A stretch of 64,000 nt of DNA from assembly GCF_000413855.1 (NCBI RefSeq), contig NZ_ATGG01000008.1:62001-126000 (forward strand). The letters are read 5' to 3'. How positions within the stretch are numbered: the stretch's first letter is position 1; each line of letters opens with the position of its first letter. Source of the stretch: Acinetobacter gyllenbergii CIP 110306 = MTCC 11365 (GTDB lineage: Bacteria; Pseudomonadota; Gammaproteobacteria; Pseudomonadales; Moraxellaceae). The translations under genes and the position numbers were made by a program. This document shows, piece after piece, positions 7,782-16,966 of this stretch. The notes beneath the pieces were generated by a model. It had not been told where the DNA came from. It worked only from the letters and a program-made list of their open reading frames with translations, and searched no databases.

Positions 7782-9431
7782 ATGATGCCTTCTATGTCGC
7801 TACAAAAATTCAGATCTAGGTCTATTTCATTACTTAGTTTTAATCTATTGCTTGCGATTTGGTTAGGCTTATTCCTGAATGTTGCCTTTTATCAAAAGAT
7901 GCAAGCGCTAACACCTTATACAGGGATGAAGGCCGGGCTTTTTGTGGCAGCTTCTGTGGGTGTGGTCATTGCATTATATAATTTTATTTTTCAAATTTTA
8001 AATTGGAAATGGACCGCAAAACCGATTGCAATTGCTTTGGTTTTTATCGGCGGCTTTGCGGCCTATGCGGTGAATACATTAGGCGTTTGGATTACTTCGG
8101 ACCAAATTCAAAATCTAATGCAAACCAATTTGGCTGAAGCAAGAGATACTTGGTCTTGGCGTTTGCTTGTGTGGCTGCTGGGTATGATTGTTATCCCTTG
8201 CATTTTGATTTTCATTGTCAAACTCAAATCTGAACCTGTAACTAAACAAATCATCAAAAAAGTAATAACTTCTGTGATTTCTTTAGCGGTTGTTGGTGGT
8301 TTACTCTTTGTGTTTTATGTTGATTTTGCTGCAATCTTTCGAGAGAATCGCGATATAAAAGGCATGATTTCACCACAAAATATGATTGCCTCATCGGTGT
8401 CTTATTATAAAAAGAAAGCACCTAAAGAGAATTTACCTTTAGTGAGCTATGGTGAAGATGCACAGCGAAATGCAGCAGTGAAAGGATTACCAAAACTAAT
8501 GGTTTTGGTGGTCGGTGAAACAGCACGGGCTGAAAATTTTTCTTTAAATGGTTATGCCAAAGACACCAATCCGAAACTCGCCAAACAGGATATTTTAAAT
8601 TTCTCTCAAGTCAGTTCGTGTGGTACGGCTACGGCGGTATCAGTTCCTTGCATGTTCTCAGGTATGCAGCGAGAGGATTATGATGAGCGTTTAGCGAGTC
8701 ATCGTGAAGGATTACTTGATATTGCAAAGCGAGCGGGTTATCAAGTCACTTGGATTGATAATAATTCAGGCTGCAAAGGAACTTGTGATCGGGTGGGTGA
8801 GTTTAAAATTCCTGAGCCAATTCAACAAAAATGGTGTAAGAACGGTGAATGTCTCGATGATATCTTAATTGATAGTCTGAAGGCTTATCTTGAAACGATT
8901 CCGAAGGATGATACACGGCCACGGTTGGTGGTGTTACATCAAATGGGGAGTCACGGTCCAGCTTATTATGAGCGGATACCTGCGGAGTATCGAGTATTTA
9001 AACCGACCTGTGATACCAATGCGATCCAAGGCTGTACCCAAGAGGCTTTGATTAATAGTTATGACAATACTCTGCTTTATACCGATTATGTTTTAGATTC
9101 ATTGATTGAAACATTAAAAAATACAACGAAATATCAAACAGGTTTGTGGTATTTGTCTGATCATGGTGAATCAACAGGGGAGAGTGGGATGTATTTGCAT
9201 GGTGCACCTTATGCGATTGCACCGACGCAACAAACTCATGTACCTATGCTGATGTGGTTCTCTCAGGCGTGGCAACAACAAGCAGGAAAGCAAGTCAAAT
9301 GTTTGGCACAACAAAGTAAAAATAAGCTGAGCCAAGATAACTTGTTCCCAACCATGCTGAGTTTGCTTGATATCAAAACCAAGGTAATTAATGCTAAAAA
9401 TGACATGTTGCAGACATGTCCTAACCCATAA
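7782..9431 (+). CDS. pmrC: lipid A phosphoethanolamine transferase PmrC (EptA family)
   Basis: Transfers phosphoethanolamine to lipid A phosphates on the periplasmic face of the inner membrane, lowering surface charge and polymyxin binding. The 549-residue protein has five N-terminal membrane spans (to about residue 185) and a periplasmic alkaline-phosphatase-like domain. Visible catalytic features: Glu246 in GETAR, nucleophile Thr284 in CGTATAVSVPC between disulfide partners Cys280 and Cys290, and Asp460-His461 in SDHGE. It is the first gene of pmrCAB, 14 bases before pmrA. The start is uncertain: ATG codons at 7782, 7785 and 7794 all lack a strong Shine-Dalgarno. Confidence 0.95.
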   Translation: MMPSMSLQKFRSRSISLLSFNLLLAIWLGLFLNVAFYQKMQALTPYTGMKAGLFVAASVGVVIALYNFIFQILNWKWTAKPIAIALVFIGGFAAYAVNTLGVWITSDQIQNLMQTNLAEARDTWSWRLLVWLLGMIVIPCILIFIVKLKSEPVTKQIIKKVITSVISLAVVGGLLFVFYVDFAAIFRENRDIKGMISPQNMIASSVSYYKKKAPKENLPLVSYGEDAQRNAAVKGLPKLMVLVVGETARAENFSLNGYAKDTNPKLAKQDILNFSQVSSCGTATAVSVPCMFSGMQREDYDERLASHREGLLDIAKRAGYQVTWIDNNSGCKGTCDRVGEFKIPEPIQQKWCKNGECLDDILIDSLKAYLETIPKDDTRPRLVVLHQMGSHGPAYYERIPAEYRVFKPTCDTNAIQGCTQEALINSYDNTLLYTDYVLDSLIETLKNTTKYQTGLWYLSDHGESTGESGMYLHGAPYAIAPTQQTHVPMLMWFSQAWQQQAGKQVKCLAQQSKNKLSQDNLFPTMLSLLDIKTKVINAKNDMLQTCPNP

Positions 9432-9445
9432 GGTGTAATGGAATC

Positions 9446-10123
9446 ATGACTAAGATCTTGATGATAGAAGATGATTTTATGATTGCAGAGTCAACATTGA
9501 CTTTATTGCGATACCATCAGTTTGAGGTGGAATGGGTTAACAATGGGGTTGATGGGCTAGCTTTGCTGACCAAACAGCCTTTTGATTTAATCTTGTTGGA
9601 TTTAGGTCTACCTTTGATGGATGGGATGCAAATCCTCAGACAGATTCGTCAACGTAGTTCGATACCTGTGTTAATTATTTCTGCACGAGATCAGCTACAA
9701 AATCGTGTCGATGGTTTAAACCAAGGCGCAGATGATTATCTGATCAAGCCATATGAGTTTGATGAATTACTAGCGCGTATTCATGCTTTATTGCGTCGTG
9801 GCAGTAATGAGGCTGCACAACTAAAAAGTCAGTCACAATTGTTAAAAAGTGGTGAGCTGATCTTAGATGTAGAACAGCATTTAGCAACCTTTAAAGGGCA
9901 GCAGATTGAACTTTCCAATCGTGAATGGGCAATTTTAATTCCGATGGTTTCTCATCCCAATAAAATTTTCTCTAAAGCCAATTTAGAGGATAAGTTGTAT
10001 GATTTTGACAGTGAAGTGACCAGTAATACCATTGAAGTCTATGTACACCATTTACGTGCCAAACTTGGCAAAGACTTTATTCGAACCATCCGTGGTCTAG
10101 GTTATCGTTTGGGGCAAGCTTAA
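9446..10123 (+). CDS. pmrA: response regulator PmrA (OmpR family)
   Basis: A 225-residue two-component response regulator controlling lipid A modification and polymyxin resistance. The receiver domain (1-115) has the acidic pair Glu8-Asp9-Asp10, phospho-acceptor Asp52 in LILLDLGLP, and the conserved Lys in LIKPYEFDEL. The C-terminal winged helix (about 130-223) has VYVHHLRAKLG and ends IRTIRGLGYRLG, typical of OmpR/PhoB. It is encoded between pmrC and pmrB with very short gaps, so all three are co-transcribed. It likely binds the box at 7721-7737. Confidence 0.96.
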   Translation: MTKILMIEDDFMIAESTLTLLRYHQFEVEWVNNGVDGLALLTKQPFDLILLDLGLPLMDGMQILRQIRQRSSIPVLIISARDQLQNRVDGLNQGADDYLIKPYEFDELLARIHALLRRGSNEAAQLKSQSQLLKSGELILDVEQHLATFKGQQIELSNREWAILIPMVSHPNKIFSKANLEDKLYDFDSEVTSNTIEVYVHHLRAKLGKDFIRTIRGLGYRLGQA

Positions 10124-10127
10124 ATTT

Positions 10128-11474
10128 ATGAAAACAACTCGGCATTATTCACTGAAGAAACGACTGATTTGGGGAACCTCCATTTTCAGTATTGTGCTGG
10201 GCTGTTTTTTGATTTTAGCCGCCTATAAAATTTCATTACATGAAGTCGATGAAATTTTAGATACCCAAATGCAGTATATGGCGGAGCGTTCAAGCTCTCA
10301 TCCTGTAACGCCAATGGCAAGTCGAGTGGAACTGCATCGAACCTATCACGAAGAAGATTTATTGATTGATATCTGGGCCTATAAAGATCAAAGCCATTTA
10401 TGGCATCAGACTCATCTTCTGGTTCCACCTGTGAAGCAAGCTGGTTTTTATACCCAAAACACACCGCAAGGAAAATGGCGTGTTTATGTGATTCCACTCA
10501 AAGATTATCAGATTCAGGTCAGTCAGCAAGAACAGGTTCGCCATGCGTTTGCATGGGAATTGGCTGGGAGTATGTTTGTTCCCTATATCCTACTGTTACC
10601 GATCGCAATTATTGTACTGGCATTTATTATTAGTTTAAGTTTAAAACCCCTGGATGATTTTAAAACCGAACTGACCCAGCGTGATTCAGATGGTCTGTCG
10701 CCGATAGATGTGAAAGATTATCCACAAGAACTGTTGCCCACCATCGAAGAAATGAATCGTCTATTTGAACGTATTCAACATGCTCAGACCGAGCAAAAGC
10801 AATTTATTGCCGATGCTGCACATGAACTCAGAACCCCTGTGACTGCGCTGAATTTACAAACACGAATCTTGATCAGCCAGTTTCCTGAACATGAGGCTTT
10901 ACAGAATCTGAGCAAAGGCTTGGCTCGTATTCAACATTTAGTTACCCAGCTTTTGGCCTTGGCAAAACAGGATGTTGCGCTGAGTCTGATTGAACCCAAC
11001 ACAAACTTCAGATTGAATGATGTTGCACTCAACTGTGTTGAACAGTTAGTCAATTTGGCTATGCAAAAGGAAATCGATTTAGGTTTTGAACGTAACGATC
11101 CAATCGAAATGCAGAGCCTTGAATCCACCGTACATTCGATTATTTTCAACTTGATTGATAATGCAATTAAATATACCCCAAATCAGGGCATTATTAATAT
11201 TTCAGTGTATAGCGATGCGGATGATTTTGCCTATATTCAAATCGAAGACAGCGGTACAGGAATTGATCCTGAACAATACGACAAAGTTTTAAAACGTTTT
11301 TATCGTGTCCATCATCATTTAGAAGTGGGGAGTGGGCTTGGACTTTCGATTGTGGATAAAGCCACTCAACGTTTAGGTGGAATTTTGACTTTATCTCGAA
11401 GTATTGAATTAGGTGGTCTGAGTGTGTTGGTCAAATTACCGAAAAAACTTGCACATCATGATCGCATTGAGTAA
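10128..11474 (+). CDS. pmrB: sensor histidine kinase PmrB
   Basis: The membrane sensor partner of PmrA, 448 residues. Two membrane spans (about 13-34 and 148-172) flank a periplasmic domain with many acidic and His residues (HRTYHEED). The cytoplasmic part holds a HAMP-like linker, the phospho-acceptor His232 in AHELRTPVTA, and the ATP-binding boxes NLIDNAIKY (N), DSGTGI (G1) and GSGLGLSI (G2). It starts four bases after pmrA. The first codons (MKTTR) slightly extend the N terminus I recall for A. baumannii PmrB. No resistance-type change can be judged without a reference. Confidence 0.95.
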   Translation: MKTTRHYSLKKRLIWGTSIFSIVLGCFLILAAYKISLHEVDEILDTQMQYMAERSSSHPVTPMASRVELHRTYHEEDLLIDIWAYKDQSHLWHQTHLLVPPVKQAGFYTQNTPQGKWRVYVIPLKDYQIQVSQQEQVRHAFAWELAGSMFVPYILLLPIAIIVLAFIISLSLKPLDDFKTELTQRDSDGLSPIDVKDYPQELLPTIEEMNRLFERIQHAQTEQKQFIADAAHELRTPVTALNLQTRILISQFPEHEALQNLSKGLARIQHLVTQLLALAKQDVALSLIEPNTNFRLNDVALNCVEQLVNLAMQKEIDLGFERNDPIEMQSLESTVHSIIFNLIDNAIKYTPNQGIINISVYSDADDFAYIQIEDSGTGIDPEQYDKVLKRFYRVHHHLEVGSGLGLSIVDKATQRLGGILTLSRSIELGGLSVLVKLPKKLAHHDRIE

Positions 11475-11483
11475 ACACAGCAC

Positions 11484-12299
11484 TTAATTGGGCTGTGTAT
11501 TGCTTTCCGATTGCTGTTTTAGGTAGCGCAGGAAGAGCACACATTTCTGGATACGTTTGCCATCATTACCGACTTTGCTGACATTGAAGCGTAATACCCA
11601 ATTTAAACGTTTACCAACCTTACAAATATCTTTATAGACTTGAGGTTCATCTAATAAAGCTTGATAGAGCAGTTGGCTGGCTGACTCAAGTCTTTCAAAT
11701 TCAAAATGATAGGCTGTTGAGAAGATAAACAGTAACCAGTCCCGAACAAAACAATCATGCAAACTGAGTACATCTCGCGGATCTGTTTCAAAATCAATAA
11801 AAGTAAACTGATTTTGCTCATCGACTAAAATGTTGCGTGCAAAGGCTTCACTTAAATAACCTTCGTCTGCATGCAGTTGACGAATAGACTGAATGGCTTG
11901 ATGAAATAAGTCGAATTGTGCTTCAGGATGGTGTTTTAAGCTGGCAATCTTCTGATCTAATTGACTCACAGGGCTTTGACGTTGTGAGCCGACATCTTCG
12001 AGTAAAATGCCTTTTTTTGAGAGCGCCAAAACATTTGGGGTTGAAATCCCCAAGGCTTTAAGTTGCTGGATGCGTTTGAATTCACATTGAATTGCAGCTG
12101 ACCCGCCTTGATTGGGAACAGGGGTGATGGAGCCGAGGTTAAATATTTTTGCTAGCCATTTCAATGGAGTGTAAAGCCATAATCCATGGCGTTCAGATGC
12201 TTTTTTAAGCCATACTTTGCGTGAATCTAATTCATAAGATTGAATAGAGTCGGATTGAGTTGCTAAAGTGGTTTCCAAAAAAGATTGATAGTCAGACAT
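11484..12299 (-). CDS. kinase-fold protein (LPS-kinase-like), substrate unknown
   Basis: A 271-residue protein with remnants of a protein-kinase-like fold of the WaaP/Kdo-kinase/BUD32 type. VWLKKASE near residue 30 could be the ATP-lysine strand. SIRQLHADEGYLSEAFARNILVD (about 138-160) resembles the catalytic loop, where Asn is kept but the usual His-x-Asp is replaced. TFIDFETD near 166 resembles the DFG-type metal loop. It is convergent with pmrB (nine bases apart). Placement beside lipid A genes suggests an envelope sugar or lipid phosphate role, but that is inference; a conserved hypothetical label is equally safe. Confidence 0.6.
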   Translation of the reverse strand: MSDYQSFLETTLATQSDSIQSYELDSRKVWLKKASERHGLWLYTPLKWLAKIFNLGSITPVPNQGGSAAIQCEFKRIQQLKALGISTPNVLALSKKGILLEDVGSQRQSPVSQLDQKIASLKHHPEAQFDLFHQAIQSIRQLHADEGYLSEAFARNILVDEQNQFTFIDFETDPRDVLSLHDCFVRDWLLFIFSTAYHFEFERLESASQLLYQALLDEPQVYKDICKVGKRLNWVLRFNVSKVGNDGKRIQKCVLFLRYLKQQSESNTQPN

Positions 12300-12360
12300 A
12301 CGGCAGCAAAAATAATCCTAATGTGAGCGTCAAACGTACTCGTTCTTTGAGTACGGGCGT

Positions 12361-13077
12361 TCACTTTACCACATCAATTGTCGGTAAAGGTATAGAATTA
12401 CGATTTGCAACGGCTTGATGATATTTATAGGTCAGTGCATAACAGACCAAATTAATTGCGACACAAACCCAAGCCGTCCAAAGGTTATGACTAAGGAAGT
12501 GCGCACCACGCATCATCTGCGCCCAGCCCATGGCAAAGCCAATAATGATTCCTGCAATCAAATAAAACCAAGCTCGTTGTGTTTGATGCAAGCGATAGAC
12601 GAAATAGCCTGTGATCAGAGCAAAGCCTGTGCTGGCATGTCCACCTGGAAAACAATGCCCAGCGGTTGCCGAGAAATCCCAGACAAAGCCCATCGTGGTT
12701 TCATGGGTCATGTACCAAGGGCAAGCATGATAGGAGTGGGCTTTGAGTAAGCCGACAATGCCAGTACATAACATACTCACCCAAAACATGTAGCCATATT
12801 GCCAACGTTGTGGTTTCAGCTTTTCGACTTTAAAAGAGGCGCACCATAAAAAGAAAAAAGCTACATAAACAAGCGTTAAAAGTTGTTTGACGTAAGTATG
12901 GTTAAGTTTATCGAGAAACCAATCATTTTTATAGGGAAAGCTGCCATGTAAGCTGACCCACGGTTGAATCAGTTGTAAATCAATGGTTCCACCAACAGGA
13001 AATACCCATAACAAAATGAAAAAGCTGATCAATAATAAAAAGCTCGTCAATGCAAAAAAAGGTGTTTTCAGAATCAT
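12361..13077 (-). CDS. PAP2-family membrane phosphatase
   Basis: A 238-residue inner-membrane phosphatase with about six spans. The three PAP2 motifs are recognisable but variant: KAHSYHACPW (expected KX6RP; the Arg is absent), PGGHAST (PSGH with Gly for Ser) and RGAHFLSHNLWTAW (SRX5HX3D; the last Asp is replaced by Trp or shifted). Such variants occur in the lipid A phosphatase/ phosphotransferase-like branch. It lies next to the kinase-like gene on the same strand and close to pmrCAB, so lipid A dephosphorylation is a reasonable but unproven guess. Confidence 0.72.
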   Translation of the reverse strand: MILKTPFFALTSFLLLISFFILLWVFPVGGTIDLQLIQPWVSLHGSFPYKNDWFLDKLNHTYVKQLLTLVYVAFFFLWCASFKVEKLKPQRWQYGYMFWVSMLCTGIVGLLKAHSYHACPWYMTHETTMGFVWDFSATAGHCFPGGHASTGFALITGYFVYRLHQTQRAWFYLIAGIIIGFAMGWAQMMRGAHFLSHNLWTAWVCVAINLVCYALTYKYHQAVANRNSIPLPTIDVVK

Positions 13078-13280
13078 GGAACGTATGATTAAAGTTAGAT
13101 GACAATTGTGTTATTTAATGTGAATAAGCTTAATTGGCTCTTAAATGGGCAGAAAAAATTTGATGTTCAGAAACATTTTAAAAATAGAATAATTTAAAAA
13201 TTTTTTGAGTTAAATTGTTGAAATTAATATAATTTATATTTATTTTTTGGCTGATTTGTTGGTTTTTTCTAATTTTAGTA

Positions 13281-13310
13281 TAAAGCAGCCAAAGGGCTGC
13301 TTTATTTTTA
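13281..13310. terminator. hairpin downstream of gltL
   Basis: A ten-base-pair perfect stem (13281-13290 with 13295-13304) with AAAG loop. The T-rich tail is on the plus strand (TTATTTTTA); the minus side has only a weak TTTATACT. It most likely ends the gltIJKL transcript. Confidence 0.55.
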
Positions 13311-13326
13311 ATCTGAATATCAAAAA

Positions 13327-14070
13327 TTAATGTAGGATTTTATCCAGAAATTGCTGCGCGCGCTCACCGCGTGGTGTGCCAAAGAATTCATCTTTGGAGC
13401 AGTCTTCTACAATCTTACCTTGATCCATGAAAATAATACGATTCGCCACCTGACGGGCAAAGCCCATTTCATGGGTCACACACATCATGGTCATGCCTTC
13501 TTTGGCCAGTCCCACCATGACATCAAGCACTTCATTGATCATTTCAGGATCAAGTGCAGAGGTTGGTTCATCAAATAGCATCGCAATCGGATCCATACTG
13601 AGCGCACGGGCAATTGCTACACGTTGTTGTTGCCCTCCAGACAGTTGTGCCGGAAATTTCTTGGCATGCGCGCTCAGCCCAACACGATCCAGATAGGCCA
13701 GTCCTTTTTTATTGGCTTCGGCTTCGGAACGCCCAAGAACTTTGATTTGTGCGAGGGTTAGGTTCTCGGTAATGCTTAAATGCGGAAACAGTTCAAAGTG
13801 TTGGAACACCATTCCAACTCGGCTTCGTAATTTGGTCATGTCGGTTTTGGGTTCATGCACAGGCACACCATCGACAAAGATTTTACCCTGCTGAAACGGC
13901 TCAAGCCCATTCACAGTTTTAATCAGTGTTGATTTGCCCGAGCCCGATGGACCACAGACCACCACCACTTCACCTTGGCAGATTTGGGTGCTGCATTCGG
14001 TTAAAACTTGAAATTGTTCATACCATTTACTGACATTTTGGAGGTCTATCATTACGTTATTGTCACTCAT
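13327..14070 (-). CDS. gltL: glutamate/aspartate ABC transporter ATP-binding protein
   Basis: The ATPase of the GltIJKL importer, 247 residues. Walker A GPSGSGKST (about 39-47), signature LSGGQQQR (about 143-150), Walker B AMLFDEPTSALDP and the switch His in CVTHEMGFARQ are all intact. The polar amino-acid subfamily is shown by MVFQHFELFPHLSITENL. Its ATG overlaps the gltK stop by four bases, so translation is coupled. It drives uptake of acidic amino acids at the inner membrane. Confidence 0.95.
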   Translation of the reverse strand: MSDNNVMIDLQNVSKWYEQFQVLTECSTQICQGEVVVVCGPSGSGKSTLIKTVNGLEPFQQGKIFVDGVPVHEPKTDMTKLRSRVGMVFQHFELFPHLSITENLTLAQIKVLGRSEAEANKKGLAYLDRVGLSAHAKKFPAQLSGGQQQRVAIARALSMDPIAMLFDEPTSALDPEMINEVLDVMVGLAKEGMTMMCVTHEMGFARQVANRIIFMDQGKIVEDCSKDEFFGTPRGERAQQFLDKILH

Positions 14071-14750
14071 ACACTTAACCTCCTTTGTAAACGTTTCACT
14101 GCGAATGTCGCTAAAGCGCTGATGGTGAAGTACACCAGACCTGCAAATAAAATATATTGGGTGAGCAGAGACATCAAATCACCACGAACATAGTTTGTTC
14201 TAAAGAAATCAAGTAATCCAATGGCATAGACCATGGTGGAATCCTGAAACAGAATGATGGTCTGTTGAAGCAGCAACGGGGTCATTTTTCTGAATGCCTG
14301 TGGCAAAATAATCAGCCGCATTGACTGGCTATAGCTCATTCCGAGAGCATAAGCCGCAGCCGATTGACCTTTGGGAATGGATTGAATCCCTGCACGCACA
14401 ATTTCAGAAAAATAAGCAGCTTCAAATAACATGAAGGCCACGATACTTGAAACTAAAGCAGTATCAATGGTCAGATATTGACCTGTGATGGCGGTATAAA
14501 AAAATGGCACAGCAAAATAGAACCACATCAATACCAATAACAGCGGAATGGAACGGAACAGATCCACATAAGCTTGTGCAATCCAATTGAAAATTTTGAT
14601 TGAAGACAAGCGCATCATTGCCAGTACAGTACCAATCGCAATACCGCCAATGGTTGCAATCACCACGACTTTTAAGGTAATGCTGAATCCATACCAGAGT
14701 GCAGGCCCGGACTGTTGTAAGTCACTGAAAAAAGAAGTTAACCATTCCAT
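14067..14750 (-). CDS. gltK: glutamate/aspartate ABC transporter permease GltK
   Basis: One of two permease subunits, 227 residues with about five membrane spans. The EAA coupling loop is visible in EIVRAGIQSIPKGQSAAAYALGMSYSQ (about 115-142). The pattern closely follows E. coli GltK (FRSIPLLLVLMWFYF, FEAAYFSEIVRAGIQSI). Encoded one base after gltJ and overlapping gltL. Confidence 0.93.
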   Translation of the reverse strand: MEWLTSFFSDLQQSGPALWYGFSITLKVVVIATIGGIAIGTVLAMMRLSSIKIFNWIAQAYVDLFRSIPLLLVLMWFYFAVPFFYTAITGQYLTIDTALVSSIVAFMLFEAAYFSEIVRAGIQSIPKGQSAAAYALGMSYSQSMRLIILPQAFRKMTPLLLQQTIILFQDSTMVYAIGLLDFFRTNYVRGDLMSLLTQYILFAGLVYFTISALATFAVKRLQRRLSV

Positions 14751-14751
14751 A

Positions 14752-15495
14752 TTACTTGCCTCCTGAGATTAAACCAGGAATACGTAGACGTTTTTCCAAC
14801 AGGTTCATGCTAAAAATGAGGCAGATGTTGATCACGATAAAAATCAGTGTGACATAGGTATAAATTTCAATGGTGTTCTGGGTATATTCGCTAATGGTTT
14901 TCATCTGCGAAATAATTTCTGCGACCCCAACCAATGAGGCGACCGAGGTGTTTTTGACGCAGTTAGTCAGTTCTGAGCTTAGTGGCGGTAAAATGGTACG
15001 AAAGGACTGCGGTAGAATCACATAACGATAGAGTTGTGTTGTGGTAAATCCCATGGCATAGCCAGCATTGATTTGCCCTTTGGGTAAAGCTTCAATCCCT
15101 GTTCGCACCTGTTCACAAACACGTGCTGCGGTGAATAGACCCAGTCCGACACTGGCGGAAATCAGGGCGGTGGTATTGGTGCCAAGATCATTCATCCACC
15201 AGCTTTTAATCGGTGCGGGCAGAAAGTTGGGAACCACATAAAACCAAATAAATAATTGAACCAGTAAAGGTACATTTCTAAATAAGGTGACATAGGCAGT
15301 GCCGATGGCTCTGGCGGTTTTATTGGGGAGCGTGCGCATAATACCGAGCGTGCTACCAAGCAGCAGGGCAATACTCCATGCGACCACAGCAATCACAAGC
15401 AGCCAACCTAGACCTGTGATGATCCAGTTCAGGTAGGTGGTGTCTCCGATCCCTGTCGATTGCCACAGAACTCCCCAGTTCCAGCTATAATTCAT
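14752..15495 (-). CDS. gltJ: glutamate/aspartate ABC transporter permease GltJ
   Basis: The second permease subunit, 247 residues. It follows E. coli GltJ from the first residues (YSWNWGVLWQ) through LFRNVPLLVQLFIWFYVVP, the coupling loop VCEQVRTGIEALPKGQINAGYAMGF (about 122-146) and the C-terminal LEKRLRIPG. It pairs with GltK to form the membrane channel. The start ATG at 15495 gives the normal N terminus. It lies 79 bases after gltI, a gap that often carries an mRNA hairpin in binding-protein operons, though none was clear here. Confidence 0.93.
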   Translation of the reverse strand: MNYSWNWGVLWQSTGIGDTTYLNWIITGLGWLLVIAVVAWSIALLLGSTLGIMRTLPNKTARAIGTAYVTLFRNVPLLVQLFIWFYVVPNFLPAPIKSWWMNDLGTNTTALISASVGLGLFTAARVCEQVRTGIEALPKGQINAGYAMGFTTTQLYRYVILPQSFRTILPPLSSELTNCVKNTSVASLVGVAEIISQMKTISEYTQNTIEIYTYVTLIFIVINICLIFSMNLLEKRLRIPGLISGGK

Positions 15496-15574
15496 AACGA
15501 CTCCTGAGCAGAATCAGGACAACATTTGCTGTTGCCCCATTCCAGCATACTATTCTTGCTATAAGGGGAGCGAA

Positions 15575-16519
15575 TTACTGATCGCGATCATGTGGATTGC
15601 TGATTAAGGCTTTGAGCTGATCCGACATGGCAAAGTTCAAATTAATATTTTTCGGTGGAATCGGTTGCTGGAACCATTTTTCATACATCTTGTTGATTTC
15701 ACCAGATGCATAGGTTGCCTTAATGGCATCATCGACCACTTGTTTAAAGCCTGTATCGCCTTTACGCAGCATACAGCCATAAATTTCATGGATGGGTGCG
15801 GTCCCGACAATATCCCACTGATTTGGATCTTTGGCTTTGGATTTTTCTCCTGCCAGTAGGATATCGTCCATCATAAACGCGACAGCCCGACCATTTTGTA
15901 GCATCAAGAAGGATTCGGCATGGTCTTTGGCGGAAATGATTTCGCCAATACCAAGTTCTTGTTGATGTTGACGGATATAGCGCTCAGAGGTGGTTCCTGC
16001 TGTGGTCACCAGTTTTTTACCTTTTAAATCGGCAAAGTCTTTGATGCCCGAATTTTTTGCAGTCAGCAATCGAGAACCCACTTCAAAGAAACCGACAGAG
16101 AAATCGACTTGCTGCTGGCGTTCTTTATTATTGGTGGTTGAGCCACATTCCAGATCTACCGTGCCATTCGAGACCAGTGGAATACGGTTCTGACTGGTGA
16201 CCAAGTTATAGCGGATTTTCAGGTCTGGCATATTCAACTTCTGCTTCACTGCCTCAACAACTTTAAGTTGCAGATCATGTGCATAACCAACAGGTTGGTT
16301 TGGGGTAGAGGCAATATAGGAAAAGGGAATCGATGAATCGCGATAACCCAGCACAATCGTGCCAGAACTTTTGATTTTGTTTAATGTTCCCGAAGTGGAG
16401 GCACCCGCTTCAGTCGCTTTGTCGCCAGCAGCCGGCGCTTTGTTGTCACTACAAGCACTGAGTCCGAATATCATTGTGCCTGCACAAAGCAGAGAGGTCA
16501 TGGTGCGTTTATAAATCAT
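15575..16519 (-). CDS. gltI: glutamate/aspartate periplasmic binding protein GltI
   Basis: Solute-binding protein of the importer, 314 residues. It differs from E. coli GltI in having a lipoprotein signal (MIFGLSACSDNK, lipobox LSAC), so it is probably membrane-tethered. The mature domain follows GltI closely: LGYRDSSIPFSY, SQNRIPLVSNGTVDLECGSTTN, AGTTSERY, AFMMDDILLAGE and IPPKNINLNFAMSD near the C terminus. The ECGSTTN region binds the ligand carboxylates. It heads the gltIJKL operon. Confidence 0.93.
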   Translation of the reverse strand: MIYKRTMTSLLCAGTMIFGLSACSDNKAPAAGDKATEAGASTSGTLNKIKSSGTIVLGYRDSSIPFSYIASTPNQPVGYAHDLQLKVVEAVKQKLNMPDLKIRYNLVTSQNRIPLVSNGTVDLECGSTTNNKERQQQVDFSVGFFEVGSRLLTAKNSGIKDFADLKGKKLVTTAGTTSERYIRQHQQELGIGEIISAKDHAESFLMLQNGRAVAFMMDDILLAGEKSKAKDPNQWDIVGTAPIHEIYGCMLRKGDTGFKQVVDDAIKATYASGEINKMYEKWFQQPIPPKNINLNFAMSDQLKALISNPHDRDQ

Positions 16520-16585
16520 CTACAAAACTCCTTTTGTATCGTTATGATCGCATGCGTCATTGTTGCGGTTTAACCGTTCATTTTT

Positions 16586-16635
16586 ATGAAAAATAATGTG
16601 TTCTTTTTGATGTATTAAAAAACATTATTTTTCAT
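16586..16635. promoter_or_regulatory. long inverted repeat upstream of gltI
   Basis: ATGAAAAATAATGT (16586-16599) and its exact reverse complement (16622-16635) are separated by 22 bases and lie 67-116 bases before the gltI start. The arms are far enough apart to be two operator sites rather than a terminator stem; no T-run follows on either strand. Confidence 0.5.
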
Positions 16636-16922
16636 CTTAATGGAGTTCAATGCACATGCTCAAGCGATATTCTTTACGGTTTTGTTAATCGTAATGGTGG
16701 ATGAATGGTGTAATTTAAACATTGTAAATTACAGTAAAAATTGCAAGAAATATAAAGCATGATATGTGCCATGACTGTGATTTGGATTTTAGATAGCATG
16801 CACAGCATTTATCTTGCGTGGCATATTTCAAGGACTTGCCATACTCAATCCATGGGCCGTTTCTGCTGACAATAGAGCTTGGAATAGGAAAGATTGAATC
16901 ACTTATATTGTTTGATTACACA

Positions 16923-16952
16923 TAAAAAAAAGCGGCATTGATCGCCGCTTTT
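16923..16952 (-). terminator. terminator after the ammonium transporter gene
   Basis: On the minus strand, AAAAGCGGC pairs with GCCGCTTTT (16944-16952 with 16928-16936) around a seven-base loop and runs into eight T. It lies 14 bases beyond the stop. Confidence 0.9.
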
Positions 16953-16966
16953 ATGCATTCACAAGC

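Larger units (their letters stand above)
16520..16966. other. intergenic region upstream of gltI
   Basis: A 447-base gap. It holds a 14-base perfect inverted repeat (16586-16599 and 16622-16635), a small palindrome CGGTTTAACCG (16566-16576) and the amt terminator (16923-16952). The remaining stretch, about 16640-16920, shows no reading frame or strong motif. Confidence 0.6.

Noticed and set aside
12335-12355. CGTACTC-N7-GAGTACG hairpin between the PAP2 and kinase-like genes, resembling the arms of the palindrome at 46671-46694
   Set aside because: The shared part is only TACTC/GAGTA, the spacing differs (7 versus 2) and it lies after, not before, the PAP2 gene. The likeness is probably chance.
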